A stretch of DNA of 64,000 bases, taken from positions 2,164,622-2,228,621 of the forward strand of contig JAOSJZ010000001.1 in assembly GCA_027493885.1 (NCBI GenBank), read 5' to 3'. Within the stretch, counting starts at the first letter, position 1, and the number at the start of each line of letters is the position of its first letter. The position numbers and the translations under genes are program-made. The stretch comes from Gaiella sp. (GTDB taxonomy: Bacteria > Actinomycetota > Thermoleophilia > Gaiellales > Gaiellaceae). The notes beneath the pieces are model-generated. The model was given only the letters and a program-made list of their open reading frames with translations, searched no databases and was not told the origin of the DNA. This document shows, piece by piece, positions 26,334 to 34,446 of this stretch.

Positions 26334-27270
26334 GGATACGCGTCAGTTGGCGGCGTTCTGCGCCGTGGTCGAGCGGCGCTCGTTCTCGCACGCGGCCGAG
26401 CAGCTCGGGGTCACCCAACCCGCCGTCTCCCTCCAGGTGCGGGCGCTCGAGAAGCGGCTGGCGACCCAGCTCCTCGACCGCTCCGGCCGTCGCGTCGAGC
26501 CGACCGAGGCCGGGCTGCGACTCTATCGGGGCGCCCAGCGGCTGCTCGCGCTCGAGCGGCAGGTCCTGGACGAGGTCGCCTCGCGGGGCGCGGGCGATCT
26601 CGTAGGGTCGCTGTCGCTCGGGGGCTCGACGGGCCCGGCGGCCGTCGTCGTGCCGCAGCTCCTCTGCGAGTTCCAGCGCGCGCACCCGGCGGTGCGCGTC
26701 GCCCTCGAGGTGCATGACACCCGGATGGTCGTCGAGCTCGTCGCGGAACGGCGTCTCGAGCTCGGGATCGTCGGCGCGGCACCGCGGCACCGTGCCGTCC
26801 GCTTCGAGCCGTTCGCGTACGACGAGGTCGTCCTCGTCTGCCCGCCCGCGCACCACTTCGCCGGCCGGACGATCGACGTGCACGAGCTCGCGTCCGAGCC
26901 TCTCGTCGTGATGCAGGAGGGCGCGGGTGTCCGCCGTATCGTCGAGGACGAGCTACGGCGACTCGGGGTACGGCTCCGCGACCTCGACCCTCGCCTGGAG
27001 CTGGGGCTGCAGGAATCCGTCCGTAGCGCGGTGCTCGCCGGGTACGGCGTGACCTTCATCTCGCGCGCGGCGGTCGAGTCCGATCTCGCAGCGGGCGCGC
27101 TCGCGGAGGCGCGTGTCGAGGGGATGGACGGCAGGCGGGAGATCTCGCTCGTGCGAAGCACGGCGCGCGTGCAGACCCGCGCCGCCGACGCATTCGTCGA
27201 GTTCGCGCGCGCGCGGATCGCGACGCTCGGCAGCCTCGGGCTCGTCCCTCCGGAGCCCGGGCCGCGATGA
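26332..27270 (+). CDS. LysR-family transcriptional regulator
   Basis: A 312-aa regulator with the N-terminal winged helix MDTRQLAAFCAVVERRSF, the recognition segment AAEQLGVTQPAVSLQVRALE, and a C-terminal two-lobed co-inducer domain (LGIVGAAPRH, ESVRSAVLAGYGVTFISR). LysR proteins often control an adjacent gene; the following enzyme gene starts 22 bases later on the same strand, so here regulator and target may be one transcript. The effector is unknown; an aromatic breakdown intermediate would fit the downstream enzyme. Confidence 0.88.
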   Translation: MDTRQLAAFCAVVERRSFSHAAEQLGVTQPAVSLQVRALEKRLATQLLDRSGRRVEPTEAGLRLYRGAQRLLALERQVLDEVASRGAGDLVGSLSLGGSTGPAAVVVPQLLCEFQRAHPAVRVALEVHDTRMVVELVAERRLELGIVGAAPRHRAVRFEPFAYDEVVLVCPPAHHFAGRTIDVHELASEPLVVMQEGAGVRRIVEDELRRLGVRLRDLDPRLELGLQESVRSAVLAGYGVTFISRAAVESDLAAGALAEARVEGMDGRREISLVRSTARVQTRAADAFVEFARARIATLGSLGLVPPEPGPR

Positions 27271-27274
27271 GCGT

Positions 27275-27289
27275 CCAACCGAAGGTTGG
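27275..27289 (+). promoter_or_regulatory. Hairpin between lysR and the reductase gene covering a ribosome-binding site
   Basis: CCAACC (27275-27280) and GGTTGG (27284-27289) flank GAA. The GAAGG at 27281-27285, the only purine-rich ribosome-binding candidate for ATG 27293, lies in the loop and the first bases of the right arm, so folding could limit translation of the reductase. It could equally be a second DNA operator. Confidence 0.4.
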
Positions 27290-27292
27290 CCA

Positions 27293-28333
27293 ATGAGCGA
27301 GGCGCCGGCGCGGATCGTGCGGTTCGGCGCCGGCTCCATTGGTGGGCTCGGCGACGTCTGCGGCGAGGCGGGCATCACGAGGCCGCTCCTCGTCGCGTCA
27401 CGCCGCGGTGCCGGGAGCGTCGGGCCTCTCCCCGTCGTCGCGACGTACGACGGGGTCCGTCCCCACGTGCCCGTCGAGACGGTGCGCGAAGCCGCGGCGC
27501 TCGCGCGCTCGAGTCGCGCGGACGGTCTCGTCGGGGTCGGCGGCGGCAGCGCGATCGATACCTGCAAGGCGGTCGTGGCCGAGCTCGTGCGCGCGGAGCC
27601 GCCGGTCACGCCGCCGGCGGTCGTCGCGATCCCGACGACGTACGCCGGTGCGGAGTGGACCCCGTACTTCGGGATGCTTCTCGCGCCGGGCCGGAAGGGC
27701 GGCGGGATGGAGGAGCGGGCACGCCCCGTGGCCGCAATCTACGACCCGGAGCTGACCGTCGGGCTGCCGCTCGAGGCGACGGTGGGAACGGCGATGAACG
27801 CCCTCGCCCACTGTGCCGAGGCGTATTACCACCCCGCCTGCACGCCGGCCGCGGAGCGCCACGCCGACACGGGCTCGACGGCGATCGCGTACGCGCTCCC
27901 GCTCGTCGTCGATCGTCTCGACGGGATCTACGGGCGCACGCGGCTGCTCGAGGGTGCGATGCGCGCCGCGCTCGCGCTCGCCGAGGCCGGGCTGTGCCTC
28001 GGTCACGCGATGGCGCAGGCGCTCGGTGGCCGCTACGGGCTGCCGCACGGGGCGGTGAACGCCGTCTGCCTGCCGGCGGCGCTGCGCTTCAACGCCGAGG
28101 TCGTGCCCCACGCGGTCGCCCGCTTCGCAGACGCGCTCGGTACCGACGACGCGCCGGCCCACGTCGAAGAGCTGGCACGGCTCGGCGGCTACGAACGGCT
28201 GCGCGACTTCGGCATCCTCGAGGAGGACCTCGACGCGGTCGCAGGGGCCGTCGTCGCGCGGGCCGGCGCCCGGGCGAACCCGCGTCCGGCCTCGGCCGCG
28301 GAGGTGGCAGGGCTTCTGCGCTCGGTGTGGTGA
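27293..28333 (+). CDS. Iron-containing alcohol dehydrogenase family, maleylacetate reductase-like
   Basis: A 346-aa protein with the Fe-ADH NAD-binding loop GVGGGSAIDTCKAV, the segment IPTTYAGAEWTPYFG characteristic of maleylacetate reductases, and metal-site blocks NALAHCAEAYY and CLGHAMAQALGGRYGLPHG. Maleylacetate reductase makes 3-oxoadipate from maleylacetate in chlorocatechol, hydroxyquinol and resorcinol breakdown. No ring-cleavage dioxygenase is nearby, so the pathway is not shown. The LysR gene just upstream is the usual companion of such enzymes. Confidence 0.82.
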   Translation: MSEAPARIVRFGAGSIGGLGDVCGEAGITRPLLVASRRGAGSVGPLPVVATYDGVRPHVPVETVREAAALARSSRADGLVGVGGGSAIDTCKAVVAELVRAEPPVTPPAVVAIPTTYAGAEWTPYFGMLLAPGRKGGGMEERARPVAAIYDPELTVGLPLEATVGTAMNALAHCAEAYYHPACTPAAERHADTGSTAIAYALPLVVDRLDGIYGRTRLLEGAMRAALALAEAGLCLGHAMAQALGGRYGLPHGAVNAVCLPAALRFNAEVVPHAVARFADALGTDDAPAHVEELARLGGYERLRDFGILEEDLDAVAGAVVARAGARANPRPASAAEVAGLLRSVW

Positions 28334-28340
28334 TCCGGCG

Positions 28341-29075
28341 TCAGGTGAACCGCTCTCCCTCGTCGCGTCGATAGCCCCACCACGCGAGGCCGAAGAACAC
28401 GGCTCCCCACGCCGTCAGGGCGGCGACGTGGTGGAGCGGGAGTGGACGGTCGCCGGTCGCGATCGGGTCGAGCACCTCGATCCAGCTTCGCGTCGGCAGG
28501 AGCTGGGACGCGACGTCGAGATCGTGGGGGACCTCATCGGTGGGGCGCATCCAGAGAAAGCCGCCGATCGCGAGCGGCAGGAAGAGCATGTTCGCCACCG
28601 GCAGCGCGGCGCGCGGGGGAAGCCAGTACCCGAACGCGATCCCCAGGAGCGCGAACGGGACGCTGCCGACAAGCAGGGCGAGCCCGAGCGCCACGCCTCG
28701 CCAGGGCGCCATCTCGACGTCGTACACCGTGAAGGCGACCAGGGCAACCGCCCCTACGGTCGCCGTCGCGAAGACCAGGGCCGAGAGGACGCGCCCGGCC
28801 AGCCGCGCCGTCGGGGATACCGGGAGTGTGCGCAGGAAGGTCTCCCACGGTGTCGTCCTGCTCGTCGCGATGCCGACGCCGAACTGGAAGAAGGCGACGG
28901 TGAGGAGAGCCGTAGCCGCGAACCCGGCGAGCAGCCGGTCGGGCTCGCCGCGCTCGAACTGGCGACCGAAGAGCAAGAGCATGACGGCGGGAAAGGCGAC
29001 CGTCGGGAGCGCGTAGGCAGGGTACCGCGCGAGGTTGGCGGTCTCCGCTCTCGCGTGCGCGATCGCGAGCCTCAT
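28341..29075 (-). CDS. ABC transporter permease of the TOMM operon
   Basis: A 244-aa protein with about six transmembrane helices of the ABC-2 type: a first helix near residues 20-37, pairs near 50-70 and 95-117, then 123-150 and 158-175, and a last helix before the basic tail. It is the final gene of the azol(in)e-peptide operon and overlaps the ATPase stop by four bases (ATGA). With the ATPase half of the upstream fusion it should form the exporter of the modified peptide, the counterpart of SagH/SagI; only one permease is present, so it may act as a homodimer. Confidence 0.8.
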   Translation of the reverse strand: MRLAIAHARAETANLARYPAYALPTVAFPAVMLLLFGRQFERGEPDRLLAGFAATALLTVAFFQFGVGIATSRTTPWETFLRTLPVSPTARLAGRVLSALVFATATVGAVALVAFTVYDVEMAPWRGVALGLALLVGSVPFALLGIAFGYWLPPRAALPVANMLFLPLAIGGFLWMRPTDEVPHDLDVASQLLPTRSWIEVLDPIATGDRPLPLHHVAALTAWGAVFFGLAWWGYRRDEGERFT

Positions 29076-30550
29076 TCGACCGCTTCCGTCAGCGCCACGA
29101 ACGCGTCCTCGAGGCTGACCGGCGTCACCTGGAGCTCGCTGAACTCGATCCCGGAGCGGACGAGCGTCGCGACGAGCGCGTCGGCATCGTCGGCGTAGAT
29201 GACGTGCCGGTCACCCTGCGACTCGACGGAGCCGACCCCGGCGAGGGGCGGGAGCGCGGACGCGCGCAGGGACACCTTCGTGAGGCCGCCGTACGCGCGG
29301 ACCTCGGCGACCGTTCCCTCCACCAGGGTGCGACCAGCGCTGAGCAGCACGACGCGCGTCGCGATCGCCTCGGCCTCGGCGAGCTGCTGCGTCGTCAGGA
29401 GCACGGTGCCGCCGGCCACCGCGAACTCGGCGAGATCGCGGAGAAGCCGGCGACGCGCCCTCGCATCCATGCCGGCCGTGGGCTCGTCGAGGAAGAGGAC
29501 CTGCGGGCGCCCCGCGAGGGCGAGCGCGACGGCGAGGCGACGCCGCTGGCCGCCCGAGAGGCCTCCGGCATGACGATCGGCGGCCGTTGCGAGATCGAGC
29601 CGCTCGAGGGTCTCGGCGGTCGAGGCGGGGGAGGGGAAGTGCGCGCGGACGAGCTCGACCGTCTCGCGAACGCGCAGGCCGGGCGGGAAGCCGACGTCCT
29701 GGAGAACGGCGCCGACCCCCCGGCGGGCGAACGGGTCGCGTGGGTCGCGGCCGCAGAGCTGCACGCGGCCGGCGTCCGGCCGACGGAGCCCCAGCATGAT
29801 CGCGACCGCCGTCGACTTCCCGGCGCCGTTGGGCCCGAGCAGGGCGACGATCTCGCCGCTTCCCAGCGTGAGATCGACGGCGTCGAGTGCCTTCACGGCG
29901 GCGAACGACTTCGTCACGTCCTCGAGGACTGCGAGCGGCGGCGAAGGCGAGGTGGTCTGGCGCATCGTTCGGAGACGTGCGAGCGGCGCCACGGATGCTA
30001 CGAGCCGCGCGCCGCGGCGACCAGTGTCCAAAACGGACGCGTCCGGGCGTCTCACGGGAGTCACGCCGACGAGGACGTTGTAGGTGGCATGCGCCGTGAT
30101 CGCCGCAACGAGACGCCCCGTTGCCAGGTAGGCGAGGCCGAACGAAGCGCCCGTGGCGAGATGCGCCAAGGCGCGTCGTCCGAGAAGGCCGACGTGGGCG
30201 GCGGCGAAGCAGACGGTGCTGACGGCGAGGGCGGCGGCGGCCCCCACAGCCGGAACGAGGAGGCCGAGGACGAGGGCGCGCCAGATCGTCTCCTCCTGAG
30301 CCGACTTGGCCACGAGCACGACGACGCGGGCGACGAGACGCGGTCGCGGCACCGCGGCGAGCGACGAGGCCGTGACCCACCGCCGCGCCAGGACGAGGAA
30401 CGCCGCCACCCCGGCGATGCAGCCGACGGCGAGCGCTTCGGGGAGGGGATGGAGCGTCGTGTCGAGCGGATCGACCGCCGGCGCGACGAGTGCCCCGCCC
30501 ACCGCGACCGCGACCCAGGCGGTCACCCGCCCTGCGGCGGCCGCTCTCAT
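29072..30550 (-). CDS. CPBP (Abi/SagE-type) intramembrane protease fused to ABC ATPase
   Basis: A single 492-aa frame. Residues 1-195 are a polytopic CPBP protein with QEETIWRALVLG (E86, E87, R91 of EExxxR), CFAAAHVGLLG and the third motif HATYNVLVG. Residues 196-492 are an ABC ATPase with LLGPNGAGKST (Walker A), LSGGQRRRLAVALALAG (signature) and VLFLDEPTAGMD (Walker B). No stop separates the parts; an internal ATG at 29965 starts the ATPase portion but has no visible ribosome-binding site. In streptolysin-like clusters the two functions are separate proteins (SagE for leader cleavage or immunity, SagG for transport). Fusion would tether maturation to export. Both ends have ATGA overlaps. Confidence 0.8.
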   Translation of the reverse strand: MRAAAAGRVTAWVAVAVGGALVAPAVDPLDTTLHPLPEALAVGCIAGVAAFLVLARRWVTASSLAAVPRPRLVARVVVLVAKSAQEETIWRALVLGLLVPAVGAAAALAVSTVCFAAAHVGLLGRRALAHLATGASFGLAYLATGRLVAAITAHATYNVLVGVTPVRRPDASVLDTGRRGARLVASVAPLARLRTMRQTTSPSPPLAVLEDVTKSFAAVKALDAVDLTLGSGEIVALLGPNGAGKSTAVAIMLGLRRPDAGRVQLCGRDPRDPFARRGVGAVLQDVGFPPGLRVRETVELVRAHFPSPASTAETLERLDLATAADRHAGGLSGGQRRRLAVALALAGRPQVLFLDEPTAGMDARARRRLLRDLAEFAVAGGTVLLTTQQLAEAEAIATRVVLLSAGRTLVEGTVAEVRAYGGLTKVSLRASALPPLAGVGSVESQGDRHVIYADDADALVATLVRSGIEFSELQVTPVSLEDAFVALTEAVE

Positions 30551-31425
30551 GCTGCTCCCGGGTGCCCGACCGGCACGAGATAGAGCGCTGCCTCGTGGAT
30601 CCCGTCGACCCCGAGGAAGGCGTCGACCTCGCGGTCGTAGAAGCCACCGACCGGGAGCGCGGCGAGGCGAAGCGCGGCGGCGGCCAGCAAGAGGTTCTGC
30701 ATTACGTGCCCGGCCTCCAGCAGGGCGAAGCGGTAGGCGCGGGCGCCGTACTTGAAGCGCGACCGCCAGAACACCGCCGTGATGGCGACGACCGCGGCGC
30801 TGTCGGCCAGAGCCTCCCCGTACGGGCTCAGGTCGCCTGTCCCCGACGGTGTCGGCAGCGGCCGCAGCAGCTCGAGGGCGTGCCGCAGCGGGTCGTAGTG
30901 GTAGAGCGCGGCCTCGAGCGGGTCGACGCGGTGGCACGCGACGTAGAGCTCCAGCGGGTAGAGGGCTCCGCCGGAGGGAGCGCTGCGGAGCGCCTGCGGG
31001 GTCCCGGGCACGAGCCCCGTGACGCCGTACGCGGCGTGGAGGAGCGTCCCGAGGTCGCCGCGCCCGACCGAGCGCGGCCCGAAGCTGCGAACCGAGCGCC
31101 GTGCCGCCACTGCCTCGGCGAGCGTCGTCGGGCCGAGGCTCGGCTCGGGCAGCGCGACGAGCGGCCGCTGTGGATGCCGCTTGACCGACCGGGTCGCAGT
31201 GATCCGCATCGTGGGGCTTCGCGCGAGACGCGCACTCCCCACGACGAACGGGTCGGTGAGCCCGGCGTAGATCCGCGAGGCCTCGTGGTAGTCCTCGGTC
31301 GGGTCGCTCTCGTACAGGCCGTCGGCTCCCGTGATCGCCGTCAGCCTGATCGTCGGCACGGGCTCGGTCTCGGACAGCGCGCCGACGGCGTCCACCGGCT
31401 CCGACGTGGCGGCCGAGTCGTTCAC
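30547..31425 (-). CDS. SagB-type FMN-dependent azoline dehydrogenase
   Basis: A 292-aa nitroreductase-fold protein. It has a 90-residue N-terminal lead, then EAVAARRSVRSFG, SAPSGGALYPLELYVA, YHYDPLRHALELL, EAGHVMQNLLLAAAALRL and a C-terminal VGGFYDREVDAFLGVDG. These are the blocks of the SagB/ThcOx family, in which FMN oxidises thiazolines and oxazolines to thiazoles and oxazoles. The GTG start overlaps the YcaO stop (GTGA) and the stop overlaps the CPBP start (ATGA). Its presence implies that at least some rings in the product are aromatic. Confidence 0.88.
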   Translation of the reverse strand: MNDSAATSEPVDAVGALSETEPVPTIRLTAITGADGLYESDPTEDYHEASRIYAGLTDPFVVGSARLARSPTMRITATRSVKRHPQRPLVALPEPSLGPTTLAEAVAARRSVRSFGPRSVGRGDLGTLLHAAYGVTGLVPGTPQALRSAPSGGALYPLELYVACHRVDPLEAALYHYDPLRHALELLRPLPTPSGTGDLSPYGEALADSAAVVAITAVFWRSRFKYGARAYRFALLEAGHVMQNLLLAAAALRLAALPVGGFYDREVDAFLGVDGIHEAALYLVPVGHPGAA

Positions 31426-32759
31426 GGGAACGGGTGCGGGAGCGGGTTGAGGTCGGGTAGCTCGAGCGGTGCAGGCACCAGTCCGGCCTCGTAGGCGGCG
31501 AGGTAGAGCCGGCGCCCGCCGAGGAAGCGAGCCCGATGGGAGACGTCGAGCGCGCAGAGCTCCGGGGCGACGACGCGTGCGACGGAGACGCCGAGCGAGG
31601 CGACGTCCGGCGAGGTGACGTCCGCCGCGTAGGCGGACACCCCGTGACGGGCAAGCCTCGCGACCAGCGCCTCGATCTGCTCCCGCGGCGTCTCGCCCGC
31701 CACGGGCGCGATCGCGGCCGTCGGCCGTCGCTCGCGGGAGGCGTCGAGAAACGCGGCGAGCGCAGCACGCTCCGGTCGGGCGTAGAAGAGCATGTGCTCG
31801 TCGAACGTCTCGATCTCCTCCTCGCTCGAGCGACCGGCGTCCGCGCGCCCGATCGTCTGTTGCCGCAGCCACCGGTAGACACCGAAGGCCTCGGAGAGCG
31901 CCTTGAGCCACGCTTCCCCGATCGTGCTCGCCGCGCCCGCGCCCACGGCGAGCGACGCGCGGGAGTCGTGAGGGCCGTGGACGATCGCGATCGCGACGGG
32001 GACGTCGAGGAACCCGCTGCCGTCGAGGACGCTGAAGGGAAGCCCGGTGGAGCCGAAGTAGCGCCGGTCGTGTGTCTCCAGCACCTCGTCGCCGGCCCAG
32101 TCCAGGAGCGGCAGCGAGAGGCCGCATTTCCACGCGAGCATCACGGCGTCCCGCTCCACGAGCTCGAACAGGGCGGCGAGCACCGCCTCGGTGAACGTCG
32201 CCGCGCAGGCGAGCCCGCTGCTCGTCGAGTAGGCGATCGGGCGGAGAGCGGTGCCGGGCTGAGCCAGGTAGCAGAGCTCGGCCGGCAGGTACGCGGCGGC
32301 ACCGTCGGCGAGCGCAGTCGCCGCGACGAAGGTCGTACGAACGTCCTCGGTGAAGGCGACGAACGGGAACGAGGGCTCGGCGAGCTGCGTGGGGTGGAAG
32401 AGGGCGAAGCGCGACGGTCGCACAGCGGCGTCACCGAGCGTCCGCGCGCTCGTGAGCCGGAGGCGCTCCCTCGGGACGAACAACGCCGAGTAGCGCTCGA
32501 GCGCCTCGCCGATCGCCGCCGCCCGTGCGCGTGCGGGTCGTGGATGAGCGCCGCTGCCGAAGGCGACCGTGTCGACGCCGAGCGTTCGCCGAGCCGACGC
32601 GAGCTCGCCGGCGCAGTTCGGCAAGGACGCCTCGTCGGTCGTGTGCGTCGTCGAGATCGTCTGCGTCACGATCCCGACAAGGGGAGAGACGGCCGTCTCC
32701 ATGCGCTCGAGGGCGCGTTCGACCGTCGTGAACGGCGCGTCGTCGAGGGTCGCCGTCAC
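31422..32759 (-). CDS. YcaO cyclodehydratase (azoline-forming, SagD-like)
   Basis: A 445-aa YcaO-domain protein. The ATP/Mg2+-binding acidic motifs are visible as AIGEALERYSALF (residues 82-94) and FELVERDAV (198-206), with STSSGLACAATFTEAVLAAL before the second. The protein ends in NPLPHPFP, the C-terminal PxPxP typical of azoline-forming YcaO enzymes. It phosphorylates the peptide backbone amide to drive ring closure at Cys, Ser or Thr. Both ends are GTGA overlaps. It should need the E1-like partner encoded just upstream for substrate recognition. Confidence 0.92.
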   Translation of the reverse strand: MTATLDDAPFTTVERALERMETAVSPLVGIVTQTISTTHTTDEASLPNCAGELASARRTLGVDTVAFGSGAHPRPARARAAAIGEALERYSALFVPRERLRLTSARTLGDAAVRPSRFALFHPTQLAEPSFPFVAFTEDVRTTFVAATALADGAAAYLPAELCYLAQPGTALRPIAYSTSSGLACAATFTEAVLAALFELVERDAVMLAWKCGLSLPLLDWAGDEVLETHDRRYFGSTGLPFSVLDGSGFLDVPVAIAIVHGPHDSRASLAVGAGAASTIGEAWLKALSEAFGVYRWLRQQTIGRADAGRSSEEEIETFDEHMLFYARPERAALAAFLDASRERRPTAAIAPVAGETPREQIEALVARLARHGVSAYAADVTSPDVASLGVSVARVVAPELCALDVSHRARFLGGRRLYLAAYEAGLVPAPLELPDLNPLPHPFP

Positions 32760-33721
32760 GACGGCGCCTCGAACCAGGGGGAGGGCACCGCCCGCGCGTG
32801 GGCGCCGCACAACTCGCAGCGGGGAACGCGGAGCAGCTGGTCGAACCGGAGACGCACGACCGTCCCCGCCTCGAGCGCGTAGAACCTCCCCGGGAGCGTC
32901 GGGTCTCGAGTCGTCAGCCAGCGGACGACCAGGACCGTCGCGAGCGCCGACGCGATCGACACGAGGGCGGCAGGTGGTGGTGTGCGTCGCGGGACGCGTT
33001 CCACCAGGTCGAAGTCCACCTCGAAGCCCGAGGCGGCGGCCCGCCGCGTCACGAAGCAGGCCCGGCAGGCGGACGCTCCCGGCACGAAGACCGGGCCCGC
33101 GACGACGAACCGGCCGTCGTACGGCAGCACCTGGAGCCACGGCTCGCGGTGCTCGAGCGCGCGCTCGTTCACGCGCAGCAGCGCGGGCAGCTCGTCGTGC
33201 CCCGGGGCGGCGACGACGAACGAGCCCGGATCGGTCTCGGCCTCCAGCGGCAGCGTCGCCAGCGTGGGGATGCCCGCCGCCGCAAGCTGACGGGCGAGCT
33301 CGTCAGCCGTCGCCCCTTTGCCGAGGACGGTGACCTGCGCGCCCTCGAGGGCCTCCACTGCGGCCGCCTGGGTCGTGCTGCGCGTGACCGCAGCGACGTA
33401 GGTCGCCGCTGCCCCGACGTCGCTATCGAGGGAGAACGGTCCCTCCGCCAGCAGCTGGTTCTCCGCGAGCAGCGCAAGCGTCTTCTCGATCGCCGGCGCG
33501 ATCGCGGGGCCGAGAACGGCGCCGAGCTCCTCCACCGTGCGCGTGCCGTCGAGAAGCGGCAGCAGGCGGGGCAGGAGCGAGCGGGCGGCTGCCCCCTCGA
33601 GCGTCACGACCGTGCCACCGTGCTCGAGCAGCACACGTGTGCCGTCCTCCACGAGCCGACACCACGGCGCGAGGGCCGGGTGGCGCGGCAGGGCGGAGCC
33701 CGGTGCCGTCGTCGGGATCAC
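32756..33721 (-). CDS. E1-like (ocin-ThiF type) TOMM leader-binding partner protein
   Basis: A 321-aa protein from GTG 33721. The N-terminal 90 residues resemble the winged-helix RiPP recognition region (LEDGTRVLLEH-like strand, then LLPLLDGTRTVEELGAVL). The rest is an E1/ThiF-like Rossmann fold lacking an obvious ATP-binding loop. Paired cysteines for structural zinc appear as CRACF and CELCG. Such proteins bind the precursor leader and present it to YcaO. It starts on the precursor stop (GTGA), so precursor and receptor are translationally coupled. Confidence 0.82.
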   Translation of the reverse strand: MIPTTAPGSALPRHPALAPWCRLVEDGTRVLLEHGGTVVTLEGAAARSLLPRLLPLLDGTRTVEELGAVLGPAIAPAIEKTLALLAENQLLAEGPFSLDSDVGAAATYVAAVTRSTTQAAAVEALEGAQVTVLGKGATADELARQLAAAGIPTLATLPLEAETDPGSFVVAAPGHDELPALLRVNERALEHREPWLQVLPYDGRFVVAGPVFVPGASACRACFVTRRAAASGFEVDFDLVERVPRRTPPPAALVSIASALATVLVVRWLTTRDPTLPGRFYALEAGTVVRLRFDQLLRVPRCELCGAHARAVPSPWFEAPS

Positions 33722-33873
33722 CAGCAGAGGGTGGTGCAGGTGCAGCAGAGGATGACCGAGCTGCAGAGACCGCTCGAGCAGGGCTCGTCGTTGACGGCCG
33801 CGTAGGTCGCGGAACCGTAGCCGCGCACGTTGGCCGAGAGGTCGAGCAGCTCCTCGGTGAGCTCTTCGAACAT
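33718..33873 (-). CDS. TOMM/LAP precursor peptide with Cys/Ser/Thr-rich core
   Basis: A 51-aa peptide from ATG 33873, preceded by a good Shine-Dalgarno (AGGAG, six bases upstream), which is unusual in this window. The first 30 residues form an acidic leader (MFEELTEELLDLSANV, then GYGSATYAAVNDE). The last 20 run from C32 to a terminal Trp and end CSSVILCCTCTTLCW. Six Cys, four Ser and three Thr make 13 of these 20 residues potential substrates for azoline formation. Its position as first gene, overlapping the leader-binding protein by GTGA, identifies it as the substrate. The exact cleavage site is not evident; the region around DEP is a guess. Confidence 0.88.
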   Translation of the reverse strand: MFEELTEELLDLSANVRGYGSATYAAVNDEPCSSGLCSSVILCCTCTTLCW

Positions 33874-33988
33874 GGGAGGCTCCTTTCGTCGGAGTTCGGC
33901 TTTAGTTGTCAGGTTCGCAAATCGGGCGTCGGTGTACCAGATGTCCTTCGTCGCGAATGTGCGCCGATCTCTCCACAGCCCGGCGTGG

Positions 33989-34017
33989 TTGACCGGGTGC
34001 GCACGGGCGCCGATCAT
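33989..34017 (+). promoter_or_regulatory. Candidate promoter for a leaderless secreted-protein gene
   Basis: TTGACC (33989-33994), a 17-base spacer and GATCAT (34012-34017) end six bases before GTG 34024. The 150-base region 33874-34023 separates this gene from the divergent TOMM precursor; I could not pick a convincing promoter for the TOMM operon in it. Confidence 0.45.
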
Positions 34018-34023
34018 CAGAGC

Positions 34024-34437
34024 GTGGGCGAGTACGCACTGATCACGGCGGTCGCGGCGAGCCTGGCGCTGTCGCTCGCGACGATCCCCGAGCCGCAGCT
34101 GGCGCGGCAGCTGCCGACGACGGCCGCGCGAGCCCAGGCGCTCATCTCGAAGAGCGCCCGCGCCGAGCGCGTGCCGCCCGCGCAGGCCCGCGTCGCGATG
34201 GCGAGCGCGCCCTACCGGCGCGCGCCGCTTCGCTACCTGTTCGCCGAGGGCTGGCTCGGCGGGCGCACGCGGCCGAGCGACTGCGTCTTCGCGAAGGCGA
34301 CGCCCGCCTCCACCCGGGCCGGTCTCGCAGCCGCGATCCGCAAGGACGTCCGGCTGCGGGCCCGGCTGCGGCGGATGCACGTCACCGTCGACCAAGCGGC
34401 CGCGGCGCTCACCCGGGGCACGGCCGCCGCCTGCTGA
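34024..34437 (+). CDS. Small membrane-anchored or secreted protein of unknown function
   Basis: A 137-aa protein from GTG 34024. The N-terminus is hydrophobic (EYALITAVAASLALSLATI), a signal anchor or signal peptide. The remainder is Arg/Ala-rich with two cysteines (SDCVF and the terminal AAC). No family recognised. It is divergent from the TOMM operon and could be unrelated to it. Confidence 0.5.
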   Translation: MGEYALITAVAASLALSLATIPEPQLARQLPTTAARAQALISKSARAERVPPAQARVAMASAPYRRAPLRYLFAEGWLGGRTRPSDCVFAKATPASTRAGLAAAIRKDVRLRARLRRMHVTVDQAAAALTRGTAAAC

Positions 34438-34446
34438 GCGACCGCG

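Noticed and set aside
33718-33873. Treating the precursor as a plantazolicin orthologue or a thiopeptide
   Set aside because: It shares CTCTT with plantazolicin but lacks the N-terminal Arg and a methyltransferase gene; no lanthipeptide-type dehydratase or pyridine-forming cyclase is present for a thiopeptide.
28341-33873. Recent horizontal transfer of the TOMM operon
   Set aside because: Base composition, GTG usage and overlap style match the neighbouring genes, and no integrase, repeat or tRNA flanks the operon.
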